Positions 45,494 through 54,011 of a stretch of DNA of 64,000 bases are shown here, one piece after another (position 1 is the first letter of the stretch; the number at the start of each line of letters is the position of its first letter). This DNA comes from UBA1141 sp963665155 (GTDB taxonomy: Bacteria; Chloroflexota; Dehalococcoidia; Lucifugimonadales; UBA3495). The notes beneath the pieces were generated by a model that was not told where the DNA came from, ran no database searches, and saw nothing but the letters and a program-made list of their open reading frames with translations. The stretch covers positions 1 through 64,000 of the forward strand of contig CAXXFI010000002.1 of assembly GCA_963665155.2 (NCBI GenBank), read 5' to 3'. Position numbers and translations under genes: made by a program.

Positions 45494-46786
45494 ATGGGAG
45501 AGTTGATGCGCCGGTACTGGATTCCAATCCGGCCTCTGGCCCAGCTTATTGACGAAGACGTCATGGCCGTCCGTATTCTGGGCGAAGACTTGGTGCTTTT
45601 CAGGTCGCGAAATGGTGATTTGGGACTGCTGGACGAGTTCTGTGCCCACCGTAGGGCCCAACTTAAATACGGCTACCCCGACGAATGCGGCCTGCGGTGC
45701 TGCTACCACGGTTGGATGTTTGACGCCGAAGGCCAGTGCATCGACACGCCTATGGAAGCCCAGGGCAGCACGTTCAAGGACAGGATCAGCGTCAAAGCCT
45801 ACCCGGTGCGAGAAATAGGAGGCCTTATCTGGGTCTACATGGGCCCCAAGCCGGCACCCCTTCTGCCGCCCTGGGACTTTTTTGTGATGGCCAACTCTAT
45901 ACGGCAAATTGGCGTCGCCGAACTGCCCTGCAATTGGCTCCAGTGCCACGAGAACACCGGCGACCCGACCCATAGCGCCTACCTGCACGGTCACTACTTT
46001 AAGTACATCTTGGAGAAAAATGGCAAGTTCGATGAGCGGGCAGCCGACGGTCAGGCGCACACATTGTATGGCCGCATCAAACTGGAAAAGGGCATCGAGT
46101 CTTTGTGGGTCAATCCCACCAGCCACGGAATGGAGAAAGGCGTCAATTACTCCCAGGCTCTGGGAGCAGAACGAGACTATAGGTCCCGGCATTCCACGGT
46201 GATATTCCCCTTTTTCACCCAGACCGGAGGACCGGGGCAGGTGCGTCAAGAGTTTCAGATCAGGGTGCCCATCGACGACACCAACACCTACCACATAAAC
46301 TACGGTTGCTACATCGCGCCGGACCAAGTCGCAGCACCCCAGCAAGACGTTATTCCTTGGTATGAGGTGCCGCTTTTCGACGAAAAAGGCAAGCCATTGC
46401 TGGACTTTGTGCTTGCTCAGGACGCCCACGCTTGGATTTCCCAAGGCCCCGTTACCGACCGAACCAGGGAGCACTTGGGCCGGACCGACGTGCCCATTAT
46501 TTTTATGCGGCAGCAGTTTGAGGAGCAGATGCGCTTGGTGGAGGACGGCGGCGAGCCGATGAACGTGTTTCGGGACGACAAGGCCATGCCGAACCTGATT
46601 CATGGCGGGAAGTGGGACGAGAAAGATTCCTCGGTCACCGGGGTCACGAGTGGTTTGTCTTCCTTCAGGTCGGCCTACCACAAAGGATACGCCGTCGACG
46701 ACGCCGACAGGTACGGCCCCATGATGCCGCAAATCGCGGAGATGATGCGCCAAGCAGAAGAATTAGCCAGCGCCGAGGCGGATTAG
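45494..46786 (+). CDS. Rieske 2Fe-2S ring-hydroxylating oxygenase alpha subunit
   Basis: 430-residue non-haem iron oxygenase. The Rieske cluster ligands are in EFCAHRRA and CCYHGWMFD; the mononuclear iron ligands are expected in ENTGDPTHSAYLHGHY and a later Asp. Architecture and length fit the phthalate/vanillate O-demethylase-type alpha subunits, which work with a separate reductase. No ferredoxin or reductase gene is adjacent. ATG 45494 follows CGGAGATCGTCC. Likely starts oxidation of an aromatic or heterocyclic compound. Confidence 0.92.
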   Translation: MGELMRRYWIPIRPLAQLIDEDVMAVRILGEDLVLFRSRNGDLGLLDEFCAHRRAQLKYGYPDECGLRCCYHGWMFDAEGQCIDTPMEAQGSTFKDRISVKAYPVREIGGLIWVYMGPKPAPLLPPWDFFVMANSIRQIGVAELPCNWLQCHENTGDPTHSAYLHGHYFKYILEKNGKFDERAADGQAHTLYGRIKLEKGIESLWVNPTSHGMEKGVNYSQALGAERDYRSRHSTVIFPFFTQTGGPGQVRQEFQIRVPIDDTNTYHINYGCYIAPDQVAAPQQDVIPWYEVPLFDEKGKPLLDFVLAQDAHAWISQGPVTDRTREHLGRTDVPIIFMRQQFEEQMRLVEDGGEPMNVFRDDKAMPNLIHGGKWDEKDSSVTGVTSGLSSFRSAYHKGYAVDDADRYGPMMPQIAEMMRQAEELASAEAD

Positions 46787-46903
46787 AAGACTTGGCCGCG
46801 ACCACGGGATGAGGGGATTATCCCTGAGCGTCTCCGATAACACCCCCTCGCTTTCGGTTCCGTGGCGGATTGGGCCCGTGGGCATCAGGTCATGGCACTT
46901 TGG

Positions 46904-47080
46904 CTAACTCCATGTTTCAATTCCCTTCTCCTCTGGCCCACAAGATATACGTGCCAGGGAGAAAGCTCTGGTCATTCCCCACATAATCTGGACCCCGCCG
47001 GAGAAGGGTTCGCCACCCTCGTGCAACAGCCATTCGCTACCCTGGACGTCGGCCCGGTCCAAACCTGCGTAGAAGTTCAG
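46904..47080 (-). pseudogene. unrecognised C-terminal gene fragment
   Basis: Minus-strand frame of 59 codons between two stops, ending at TAG 46904-46906. It reads like genuine protein (NFYAGLDRADVQGSEWLLHE, later GGVQIMWGMTRAFSLARI) but has no start codon in a sensible place and nothing upstream continues it. Probably the tail of a lost enzyme gene; family not recognised. Confidence 0.35.
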
Positions 47081-47565
47081 CTATCAAGAGGTATTTGTGT
47101 ATATTCATCGAGCCCACCTTGGTGTTGAGATTAAGTTCAGTTTCCCAATGTCAGTAAATGTCACTAAATTCTCAAACCGAAGTTGCCGGCTACCTACAAA
47201 ACAACCTCCAGAATGCGTAACAACGCTAAATTCCATATCGAGGGATTTCATTATCGTGGGGTTACATCATCGTGGGGTTTCAGAGCGGGTGCCAGTGCCG
47301 AATGGCATCGGAGGCTACCACCAATAGCCCCGAAAGTTAAAATCCGGGGCCGGCTGCAATGTTGGGATCAGGGAAAAAAGAAAACGGTCGTGAGTCGAAT
47401 TGACCAACGCCACAACCGTTAATTTTGTCATGCTAAGTTGCCAAAGGATTGATCGCCAGACCTTGTTCCCGTTGGGACAACATTTCAGCCGATATAGTCG
47501 GATTTGCCCCCCTTTCGATCAGCCTAACAACCCAGAAGTGTAACCATAGGGGGCAAGTAGAGCGG
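47081..47565. other. intergenic, no gene seen
   Basis: About 485 bases downstream of the E1 beta gene. Openings on the plus strand have unlikely composition and no ribosome sites. Confidence 0.35.
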
Positions 47566-48531
47566 TCAGGCCAACACCTCTCGTATCGCTTGAATAACAT
47601 TGTTTTTATCCGGAATACAGAATTGCTCCATGATGGGACTGTAGGGTATGGGAACGTCCGGTGCGCAAACCCTTCTCGGAGGCGATTTTAGGGCTTGGAA
47701 AGTAGTGGGGTCTTCAGTGATCATCGCCGAAACCTCGGCGGCGGCGCTGCAGGTTATGCACGCTTCGTCCACGATTACTACCCGGCCGGTCTTCTGGACC
47801 GAAGACCTGATGGCGCCCTTGTCCATGGGCACCAGAGTCCTAGGGTCCACTACCTCAACGGAGATACCCTGGGAACTCAACTCATCGGCGGCGGCCAGGG
47901 CTTGCTGGACCATCTTGGATATGGCCACCACAGTTACGTCGGTGCCTTGGCGTTTCACGTCGGCAACGCCGATGGGTATGGTGTAATCGCCTTCAGGAAC
48001 CTCGCTGGTTTCCTGGCTGGCCGCCAGAATCTGGTCCTCAAAAATCACTACGGGATTGTTGTCCCGAATGGCGCTTATCATCAAGCCCTTGGCGTCGTAG
48101 GGCGTAGAAGGCATGATCAACTTCAGGCCAGCCAGGTTCATGAACATGGGGTGAGGGCTCTGGGAATGCTGGGCAGCGGCGGACCGGCCACCACCGGTTG
48201 AAGCGCGAAAGACGATAGGAAAGGCTGATTGTCCGCCAAACATGTAATGGATTTTGGCCATCTGGTTTACGATTTGGTCCATGGCGGTGAAAGCAAAGGT
48301 CATCATTCCGGGGCTAACTATGGGGCGAAATCCGCTACCGGCAGCGCCTATGCTGGCGCCGACGTATGCGTCTTCCGAGATTGGACAAACGCGCACACGG
48401 CTCTCGCCGAACTCGGGGATCAAGCCAGCCAAAGGCCCCAGGCCACCGCAGATGTGAAACACCTTCTCATCCCGGCGCATTTCTTGGGTAAAAGCTTGCA
48501 TCACCGCTTGGCTATAGGTTATCTCTGGCAT
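47566..48531 (-). CDS. 2-oxoacid/acetoin dehydrogenase E1 component, beta subunit
   Basis: 321-residue transketolase-type subunit, partner of the alpha gene upstream. Landmarks: ITYSQAVMQAFTQEMRRDEKVF, PISEDAYVGASIGAAGSGFRPI with the conserved Glu, GGGRSAAAQHSQSPH, and the C-terminal transketolase domain (VTVVAISKMVQQALAAADEL, VEVVDPRTLVPMD). With alpha it decarboxylates a 2-oxoacid (pyruvate, branched-chain oxoacid or acetoin) using thiamine diphosphate. No E2 or E3 gene is in the window. 70 bases separate it from alpha. Confidence 0.9.
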   Translation of the reverse strand: MPEITYSQAVMQAFTQEMRRDEKVFHICGGLGPLAGLIPEFGESRVRVCPISEDAYVGASIGAAGSGFRPIVSPGMMTFAFTAMDQIVNQMAKIHYMFGGQSAFPIVFRASTGGGRSAAAQHSQSPHPMFMNLAGLKLIMPSTPYDAKGLMISAIRDNNPVVIFEDQILAASQETSEVPEGDYTIPIGVADVKRQGTDVTVVAISKMVQQALAAADELSSQGISVEVVDPRTLVPMDKGAIRSSVQKTGRVVIVDEACITCSAAAEVSAMITEDPTTFQALKSPPRRVCAPDVPIPYSPIMEQFCIPDKNNVIQAIREVLA

Positions 48532-48601
48532 GTTTTTCGTCCTGTTGATTTTTACTTACCGATTATTGCCGGAAACAAGTACCGTCTCTAATTTATAGAA
48601 C

Positions 48602-49570
48602 CTAGGGCGCGAACACATCGGCCAAGGCGTCCTCGGGTTTGGGAAAGGGGCTACTTTGGGCAAACTCGATGGCCTCGGTCACAGAGTCTTCGACCTCTTG
48701 GTGTATTTGCTGCAACAACGACGGCGACATTAATCCTTGCTCGGTTAGTCTACGAGCAAACTCGGCTATGGGGTCATGCTGAGGACCCGAATCCCTGGCT
48801 TCTTGAGGCCGCGGGTCTTCAGGGTTCCCCCGCTGCTCAGCATGGCTGCGCCAACGGTGGGTTTTGAATTCCAGTAAAGTGGGGCCTTCACCGGCCCTAG
48901 CCCGGCGAACGGCCTCGCGGGTCGCTTCATAAACCCCTAGCACCTCCACGCCGTCGACGACCACTCCGGGGATATTGTAACTAGTGCCCCGGACCGCCAC
49001 GTCGTCCACAGACAAGCCATAGGAAGCCGGAACGGAAACAGCCCATCCATTGTTTTCACATACGAATATTATCGGCAGCTTCCATACCGAGGCCAGGTTC
49101 AGCGAGCTATGGAAGGTTCCCTCGTTGGAGGCCCCGTCGCCGAAAAAGCATACGGCCACACCAGCGTTGCCATCCATCTGCGCCGCCAGAGCGGCTCCGG
49201 TGGCGATGGGCAGGCCCGCTCCCACAATTCCGTTGGCGCCCAACATGCCGACGCCAAAGTCGGCAATGTGCATAGAGCCGCCCTTGCCTTTGCAGTATCC
49301 CGTGGTGCGCCCGAAAAGCTCGGCCATCATCAACTTAACGTCCGCCCCCTTGGCGATGGTGTGCCCATGACCCCTGTGGGTGCTGGTAATGCGGTCGTCA
49401 ACCCGCAAGTTGGTGCAGACGCCCACCGCCACCGCCTCTTCGCCAATGTAGGCGTGGACTACCCCTGGAATGTTGCCAGCGTGGAATTCTTCCACGGCTC
49501 GGCGGTCAAAGGTGCGGATGGTGACCATCCGCCGATACATGTCTAAAAGCATCTCCGGTTCCATTGTCAT
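48602..49570 (-). CDS. 2-oxoacid/acetoin dehydrogenase E1 component, alpha subunit
   Basis: 322-residue thiamine-diphosphate subunit. Shows MVTIRTFDRRAVEEFHAG, STHRGHGHTIAKGAD, the TPP-binding motif GDGASNEGTFHSSLNLAS...ENN, and RWRSHAEQRGNPEDPR. ATG 49570 is chosen because GGGAGAAGG precedes it; an in-frame TTG/ATG 42 bases upstream lacks one. Forms an operon with beta. The motif set is closest to acetoin/pyruvate E1; exact substrate not determinable. Confidence 0.9.
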   Translation of the reverse strand: MTMEPEMLLDMYRRMVTIRTFDRRAVEEFHAGNIPGVVHAYIGEEAVAVGVCTNLRVDDRITSTHRGHGHTIAKGADVKLMMAELFGRTTGYCKGKGGSMHIADFGVGMLGANGIVGAGLPIATGAALAAQMDGNAGVAVCFFGDGASNEGTFHSSLNLASVWKLPIIFVCENNGWAVSVPASYGLSVDDVAVRGTSYNIPGVVVDGVEVLGVYEATREAVRRARAGEGPTLLEFKTHRWRSHAEQRGNPEDPRPQEARDSGPQHDPIAEFARRLTEQGLMSPSLLQQIHQEVEDSVTEAIEFAQSSPFPKPEDALADVFAP

Positions 49571-49871
49571 AGCCTTCTCCCGTTCTTCCCCAAGTTTAGA
49601 AAGCAGCCACATTTAACCGTAGAAAATACCTGGTTCTTCGGTTGCCGCCAATTGTACTCCTGAACCTACCGAGGGGCTAGGTGAACGGGCGCATAGGGTC
49701 CACGGTGTAGGCGAAACTAGGTGTGACGCTGGGGATAACTAAGGGGAGCCAAGGACCTTTGATTTCACGTCAGAGGTAGCAGAAGCCGCGGAGAAATGTA
49801 AGAGCGACCATTTTCAGCTCTGCGTTCTCTGCGCGCTCTGCGGTGAATTCGGTTGGGCGCTCTCAGGGCGG
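49571..49871. other. intergenic, no gene seen
   Basis: About 300 bases between the CoA-transferase end and E1 alpha start, both on the minus strand. It contains a short local near-repeat (CTGCGTTCTCTGCGCGCTCTGC at about 49825-49846), no coding sequence. Possible E1 promoter region. Confidence 0.35.
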
Positions 49872-51254
49872 TTAGGGATAAAAGAGGCGTTGGGCGGCGG
49901 CTTTTAGCTCGGCCCGGTGCGCGGGATCAGCGATGGCAATAAGTTCATCGGCCCGCTCCCGTATGGACTTGCCCATGAGACGGGCCACACCGTGTTCCGT
50001 GACCACGATGTCGGCCAAGAGGCGGGGTACGCTGACCACCGTTCCTTCAGGGAGCATGGGCACGATGCGGGTGGCCGTTTGTTGCTGGTCGTGGTCGAGA
50101 GCCGGGTTGCTTCCCGGGTCAGATTCAGCCCGGCTTGAGTCGTCAGGAATCGGGTTGGTGGAGGGCAACACGGTAATCGAGCGCCCTCCCTTGGACCACA
50201 ACGTCCCGATGACCACCTCCAACAGCCCGCCGGTGCCGCTGATCATGGTAGGACCCAGGGACTCGGAAGCGATCTGTCCGGTCAGGTCCACCATCAGGGC
50301 TGCGTTTATCGCTACCATATTGTCATTGCCGGCTACGTTGCGCGGGTCCAACACGTAGGAGCAACTCTGAAGTTCAATCGCCGGGTTTCCCTGAAGGAAA
50401 GACCAGTCTTCTTCGTCGCCAACAATGCCGCATGACACGGCCTTTCCTTGGTCCACCGTCTTCCGTGCGCCGGTCATCACACCATCCCGCACCAGACGCA
50501 CTATCGGAGACGGCGTTATTTCAGCGTGCCAACCTAAGTCATGCTTATCATCGAAAGGCTTGCAGTAGGCCACCCCGAAACTGGTAGAGCCGCCGCCAAT
50601 CTGCAGCGTATCGCCGTCTCGCACCAACTCTCCGACGTATTTGGCTATGGCCTGAACCGCAGGACCCGGCCGCAAATGCCGGGCCGCCAGAGACGGGCTG
50701 TCGAACTCCACAAAGTGGGTAAAAGCGTCCACGGGCAGTTCGGTATCGCCCTCGCACCTTGGAATTCGATTGCTGACCTCGGCAAGGGCACATCGGGCGC
50801 GGGCAATGTACTCTTTCTGGTTCCACAGGTGGGGGCCCAGGTTGACCATCCCGTTTTCGTCGGGCGGCGTCACTTGCACCATCACGACATCGGGGTCCCG
50901 TCCTTCCGATGGAGAACGGCCTGATTCCCCTCCCTTGAACCGCAGGGAAAATGGCGCAGGAAGAAAGTCGTGGTGACGCGCTTTCAGGGCTTCCGAAGCC
51001 AATGGGGATGCCCAATGCTCGTGAATTATGTTAAATGACCCAGCCATCCCGGGCTGCAACCAGATATAAGGCCAACCGGTGGCTGTATGGGCCAACTCGA
51101 CACCGTCTAATTCGTCCATCCGCCCGACCAGAGTGTCCCCCAGAGCCTGCGGATTGCAGCCGATGGGAATAACTACCCGGTCACCGGAGCGAATTGCTTT
51201 CAGGGCATCTTCAGCCGAGGTAACCCGACTTTTATATTCTTCTTTCCATGTCAT
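49872..51254 (-). CDS. acetyl-CoA hydrolase / 4-hydroxybutyrate CoA-transferase family protein
   Basis: 460-residue class I CoA-transferase. Landmarks: SGDRVVIPIGCNPQAL, VTPPDENGMVNLGPH, GDTLQIGGGSTSFG, the catalytic Glu in DLGWHAEITPSP, NDNMVAINAALMVDLTGQIASE, GTGGLLEVV and VVTEHGVARLMGKSIRERADELI. These proteins transfer CoA to or from small acids such as acetate, 4-hydroxybutyrate or propionate. It follows the mutase genes on the same strand with a palindromic repeat between, and could load or unload the mutase substrate. Confidence 0.9.
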   Translation of the reverse strand: MTWKEEYKSRVTSAEDALKAIRSGDRVVIPIGCNPQALGDTLVGRMDELDGVELAHTATGWPYIWLQPGMAGSFNIIHEHWASPLASEALKARHHDFLPAPFSLRFKGGESGRSPSEGRDPDVVMVQVTPPDENGMVNLGPHLWNQKEYIARARCALAEVSNRIPRCEGDTELPVDAFTHFVEFDSPSLAARHLRPGPAVQAIAKYVGELVRDGDTLQIGGGSTSFGVAYCKPFDDKHDLGWHAEITPSPIVRLVRDGVMTGARKTVDQGKAVSCGIVGDEEDWSFLQGNPAIELQSCSYVLDPRNVAGNDNMVAINAALMVDLTGQIASESLGPTMISGTGGLLEVVIGTLWSKGGRSITVLPSTNPIPDDSSRAESDPGSNPALDHDQQQTATRIVPMLPEGTVVSVPRLLADIVVTEHGVARLMGKSIRERADELIAIADPAHRAELKAAAQRLFYP

Positions 51255-51335
51255 GTGACTGACCCATGCGGTCCTTATTGAGGCTCACTGCGTTGACACT
51301 TAATCCGACGCAACGGGGTAAAGCAAGCGACGAGA

Positions 51336-51381
51336 AAATCCCCCTGTATCCCCCTTTGCAAAGGGGGATACAGGGGGATTT
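51336..51381. repeat. dispersed palindromic repeat, locus 5 (perfect palindrome)
   Basis: Two perfect 22-base arms, AAATCCCCCTGTATCCCCCTTT and its complement, around a GC centre. Best-preserved member of the family. It sits between the B12-subunit gene and the CoA-transferase gene of the minus-strand cluster and would form a stable hairpin in either transcript. Confidence 0.85.
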
Positions 51382-51440
51382 CGTTCATCACCGATGACCC
51401 AGATTGGTTCTGAAACCGGAGCGTCGATCCAATGAAATGT

Positions 51441-51869
51441 TTAAGAAGAACCGCCGGAATGCCGCTCGCTTCTGTTAGCGTAAACAAAATCGGCGATGTC
51501 CGGTATTCGCGAGCCGGGACCGAAGACCCCGGTTACGCCCATCTTCTTCAAAACAGGCACAGCTTCCCGGCGGATTATCCCGCCCACGACAATGGGCACT
51601 TGGGACATTCCCCGTTCCTCCATCGCAGCAATCAGCGATGAAATAAGGGTAACGGCGTCCCGGTCCGAAATGCGGTAGCCGATGAAATCGATGTCTTCTT
51701 GTAGAGCGGCGTCAGCCACTCCAGCCGGTTCCGAGTGACCCAGGGTTATTACTTCCATACCAGCGTCCCGCAAACCTTGGGCCACCACGTAATACCCGGC
51801 GGTGTGGCCCGATGTATCGCAGGCAAGCAGAAAGCGTAACCTTTGTGAATCCAAGTTTTGTTGTCCCAT
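51441..51869 (-). CDS. cobalamin-binding small subunit of acyl-CoA mutase
   Basis: 142-residue B12-binding domain, same size as the small subunits of two-subunit mutases (isobutyryl-CoA, 2-hydroxyisobutyryl-CoA). Motifs: FLLACDTSGHTAGYYVVAQGLRDAGMEV holding the lower-ligand His, IGYRISDRDAVTLI, and PIVVGGIIRREAVPVLKKMGVTGVFGPGS. In place of canonical DGHxxG the text is SGHTAG, so the Asp that tunes the cobalt-bound His is Ser. Encoded 16 bases after the large subunit, hence one transcript and almost certainly one enzyme. Confidence 0.88.
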   Translation of the reverse strand: MGQQNLDSQRLRFLLACDTSGHTAGYYVVAQGLRDAGMEVITLGHSEPAGVADAALQEDIDFIGYRISDRDAVTLISSLIAAMEERGMSQVPIVVGGIIRREAVPVLKKMGVTGVFGPGSRIPDIADFVYANRSERHSGGSS

Positions 51870-51885
51870 ATACTACTGTTGTCCC

Positions 51886-53613
51886 TTAGCTCGAACCGTA
51901 AAGTCGTAGGATAAATCCGCCCCTTCTTCGCAGCTCAACCGGGTCTCCGGTTTGGGCCAAGGTTTGAACGATCTCTCCTACGCTCATGTATGCTTTGGCC
52001 GCCTGGAGCGTTGGTTCTAAGATGTTTTCACGAGCCAGGTAGGCAGCGACCAAGCGGTCTTTTGCCGCCTCGACTGCGGACCCGTCCCGCTCTTTCTTCA
52101 CCCGCTCCAACCGCTCAATTTGTTTGGTCCGCCAGGCGGGATCAACTTTCAGAACCTCTTCATGGATCATCGGCAGACCCACATTGTCGTCTAGCTGGCC
52201 ATCTTCCTGATCGGCTGCTTGACCATCGGCCTGATCCTCCGAACGAAAGCGGTTCACGCCCACCACCACCTGCTGGCCGGAATCTATGGCCTTCTGGCGA
52301 CGGTAGGCAGCCTCATGGGATTCCCGGGAAATGTACTCGAAAGCCTCGGATCCCTCTTTGGTTTCCAGTTCCGCTAGAATTTCGTTGGCTTTTTCCTCAA
52401 GTTGGTTGGTCAAGAACTCGATGCTATAGGCACCGCCTAGGGGGTCTACCACGGAGGTGACGCCGGATTCAAAGGCGATTATTTGCTGGGTTCTAAGCGA
52501 AAGGGTCTGGCTAAAGGCGGTCGGCGTTGCCATCGCTTCGTCGAAGGCGTTGACCGACATAGACTGGGCGCCGCCCATCACTGCGGCCAGGGCATGGATG
52601 GTGGCGCGAACCACGTTGGTCAAAGGTTGTTGGGCGGTCAAGCTGACGCCGGAGGTCTGCACGTGAAACCTCAACTGCCAAGAGCGGGGTTCTTTTGCCC
52701 CGTACCGTTCCCGGAGCAACCGCGCCCACATCCGCCGCATAGCCCGGAACTTGGCCACTTCTTCTAAGAACTGGTTCTCCGAATTTAGGAAGAAGGAAAT
52801 TCTGGGGGCGAAGGAGTCAATATGCTCACCTCTAGCGAGCAGGGCGTTAATCGTATAGACCCCTTGGAACACGCCAAAAGCCATCTCTTGGGCCGCCGAG
52901 ATGCCGGCCTCCCTGGTGTTGCGCACGGAGACGCTGGTGTGATTCCAGCGGGGAAGATTACGAGCGCAGTACTGGACGATATCCACGTAGTGGTTGCCCC
53001 GAAGCTCCGGGCCATCGCCCCAAGGAAGCACGTAGTTCTGAATTGTCCCCCGGAGTTGGGATAACTCAATGCCCCGCTTTTGCGCCACGGCGATTATCAT
53101 GCAGAATGCCGGGATGGAGTTGCCCGTTTGGTTGATGCTAATCCGCTCTATGTCCACGCCTTCCAGCGCTGTTTCCATGTCCGCTAGGGTGTCGATCCAA
53201 ACACCTCCGGCGCCAACCAACCCTTCGGCCCTGGGATCAGAGGAGTCGAAAGGAGCGTAGCCCATTCCGGTCAGGCTGATACCCGTTTGCCCCTGCTTAA
53301 TCAAATACTTGAGACGCTGGTTGGTTTCTTCAGCCGTTCCCACTCCCATGACTTGGCGGACAGTCCAAGCTCTGGTGCGGTAGCCCAATGGAGCCACTCC
53401 CCGTGTATAGGGATATTCGCCGGGGAAGCCCAGGTCTCTGAGGTAATCAAACCCCTCCAAATCTGCCGGCGTGTAAGCCGACTTTAATGGTATTTCCGAT
53501 GTTGTGGTCGGTGTCTCCGTGGAGCTTCCGTACCTGGCCAAAACGTCCGCTACCTTTTTTTCGTACTCAAGGCGGGCATCATCCAAAGCCTTAAGAGCAT
53601 CTTTATTCAGCAT
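51886..53613 (-). CDS. divergent B12-dependent acyl-CoA mutase, large (substrate) subunit
   Basis: 575-residue methylmalonyl-CoA mutase superfamily barrel lacking its own B12 domain. Recognisable blocks: YPYTRGVAPLGYRTRAWTVRQ, GTAEETNQRLKYLIKQGQTG, FAPRISFFLNSENQFLEEVAKFRAMRRMWARLL, QTSGVSLTAQQP, SGVTSVVDPLGGAY. Residues that define known mutases are changed: RQYAGF is RQVMGV (Tyr89 to Val), the Arg207 segment IYPPxPSMR is absent, and GYHMQEAG is VRNTREAG (His244 to Asn), by alignment from memory to the Propionibacterium enzyme. So it is unlikely to be a methylmalonyl-, isobutyryl- or hydroxyisobutyryl-CoA mutase. The N-terminal extension and Gln/Asp-rich insert near residues 455-475 (DQADGQAADQEDGQLDD) are also unusual. 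Confidence 0.85.
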   Translation of the reverse strand: MLNKDALKALDDARLEYEKKVADVLARYGSSTETPTTTSEIPLKSAYTPADLEGFDYLRDLGFPGEYPYTRGVAPLGYRTRAWTVRQVMGVGTAEETNQRLKYLIKQGQTGISLTGMGYAPFDSSDPRAEGLVGAGGVWIDTLADMETALEGVDIERISINQTGNSIPAFCMIIAVAQKRGIELSQLRGTIQNYVLPWGDGPELRGNHYVDIVQYCARNLPRWNHTSVSVRNTREAGISAAQEMAFGVFQGVYTINALLARGEHIDSFAPRISFFLNSENQFLEEVAKFRAMRRMWARLLRERYGAKEPRSWQLRFHVQTSGVSLTAQQPLTNVVRATIHALAAVMGGAQSMSVNAFDEAMATPTAFSQTLSLRTQQIIAFESGVTSVVDPLGGAYSIEFLTNQLEEKANEILAELETKEGSEAFEYISRESHEAAYRRQKAIDSGQQVVVGVNRFRSEDQADGQAADQEDGQLDDNVGLPMIHEEVLKVDPAWRTKQIERLERVKKERDGSAVEAAKDRLVAAYLARENILEPTLQAAKAYMSVGEIVQTLAQTGDPVELRRRGGFILRLYGSS

Positions 53614-53743
53614 AGGTCTTTAACACTCAACATGAGCTTGTTTAGGGCCCCGCAGTTCTTTAATTAAGAATAATTCGGTCGATTCATGAATCAGGCGTAA
53701 CACAATATAGCACATGCCTGAAGCGCCGTTTAGTGGCTCCACA

Positions 53744-53831
53744 GGTGCCGGGGGAGTTTAAACTGGGTTAATCGCAGCCCAGTATAGCTGCGTCGGCACC
53801 GTCGGGTTGGTCTCAATGTGATCCCGGTGCC
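53744..53831. promoter_or_regulatory. possible structured leader with alternative hairpins
   Basis: GGTGCCG (53744-53750) can pair with CGGCACC (53794-53800), enclosing ACTGGG/CCCAGT. Alternatively GGCACCG (53795-53801) pairs with CGGTGCC (53825-53831). The two outer stems share bases and exclude each other. It lies in a 398-base gap upstream of both the mutase operon (minus) and the LLM gene (plus); the rest of that gap shows no gene. Attenuation is a guess. Confidence 0.3.
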
Positions 53832-54011
53832 TCTGAGTTCTGACGAGTCCAAACGATTACCCTCTTCCTTGGGTTCCCCTACAGCCTCTCCCACAGGGTT
53901 GCAAGGCCTGCCCGGTGGAACTATGCTACCCCTGAATTCAGGGTGATCGGCGGTTGAAGCTAACATTACAGTAGTAAACGAAACCGCAATCCAAAGGGAG
54001 GAGTGACTGTA

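Noticed and set aside
45455..46753. 432-codon minus-strand frame opposite the Rieske oxygenase
   Set aside because: Shadow frame; the plus strand has unmistakable Rieske and iron-ligand motifs.
53614..54011. Cobalamin riboswitch for the mutase operon
   Set aside because: No B12-box-like core was found on either strand; only simple hairpins are visible.
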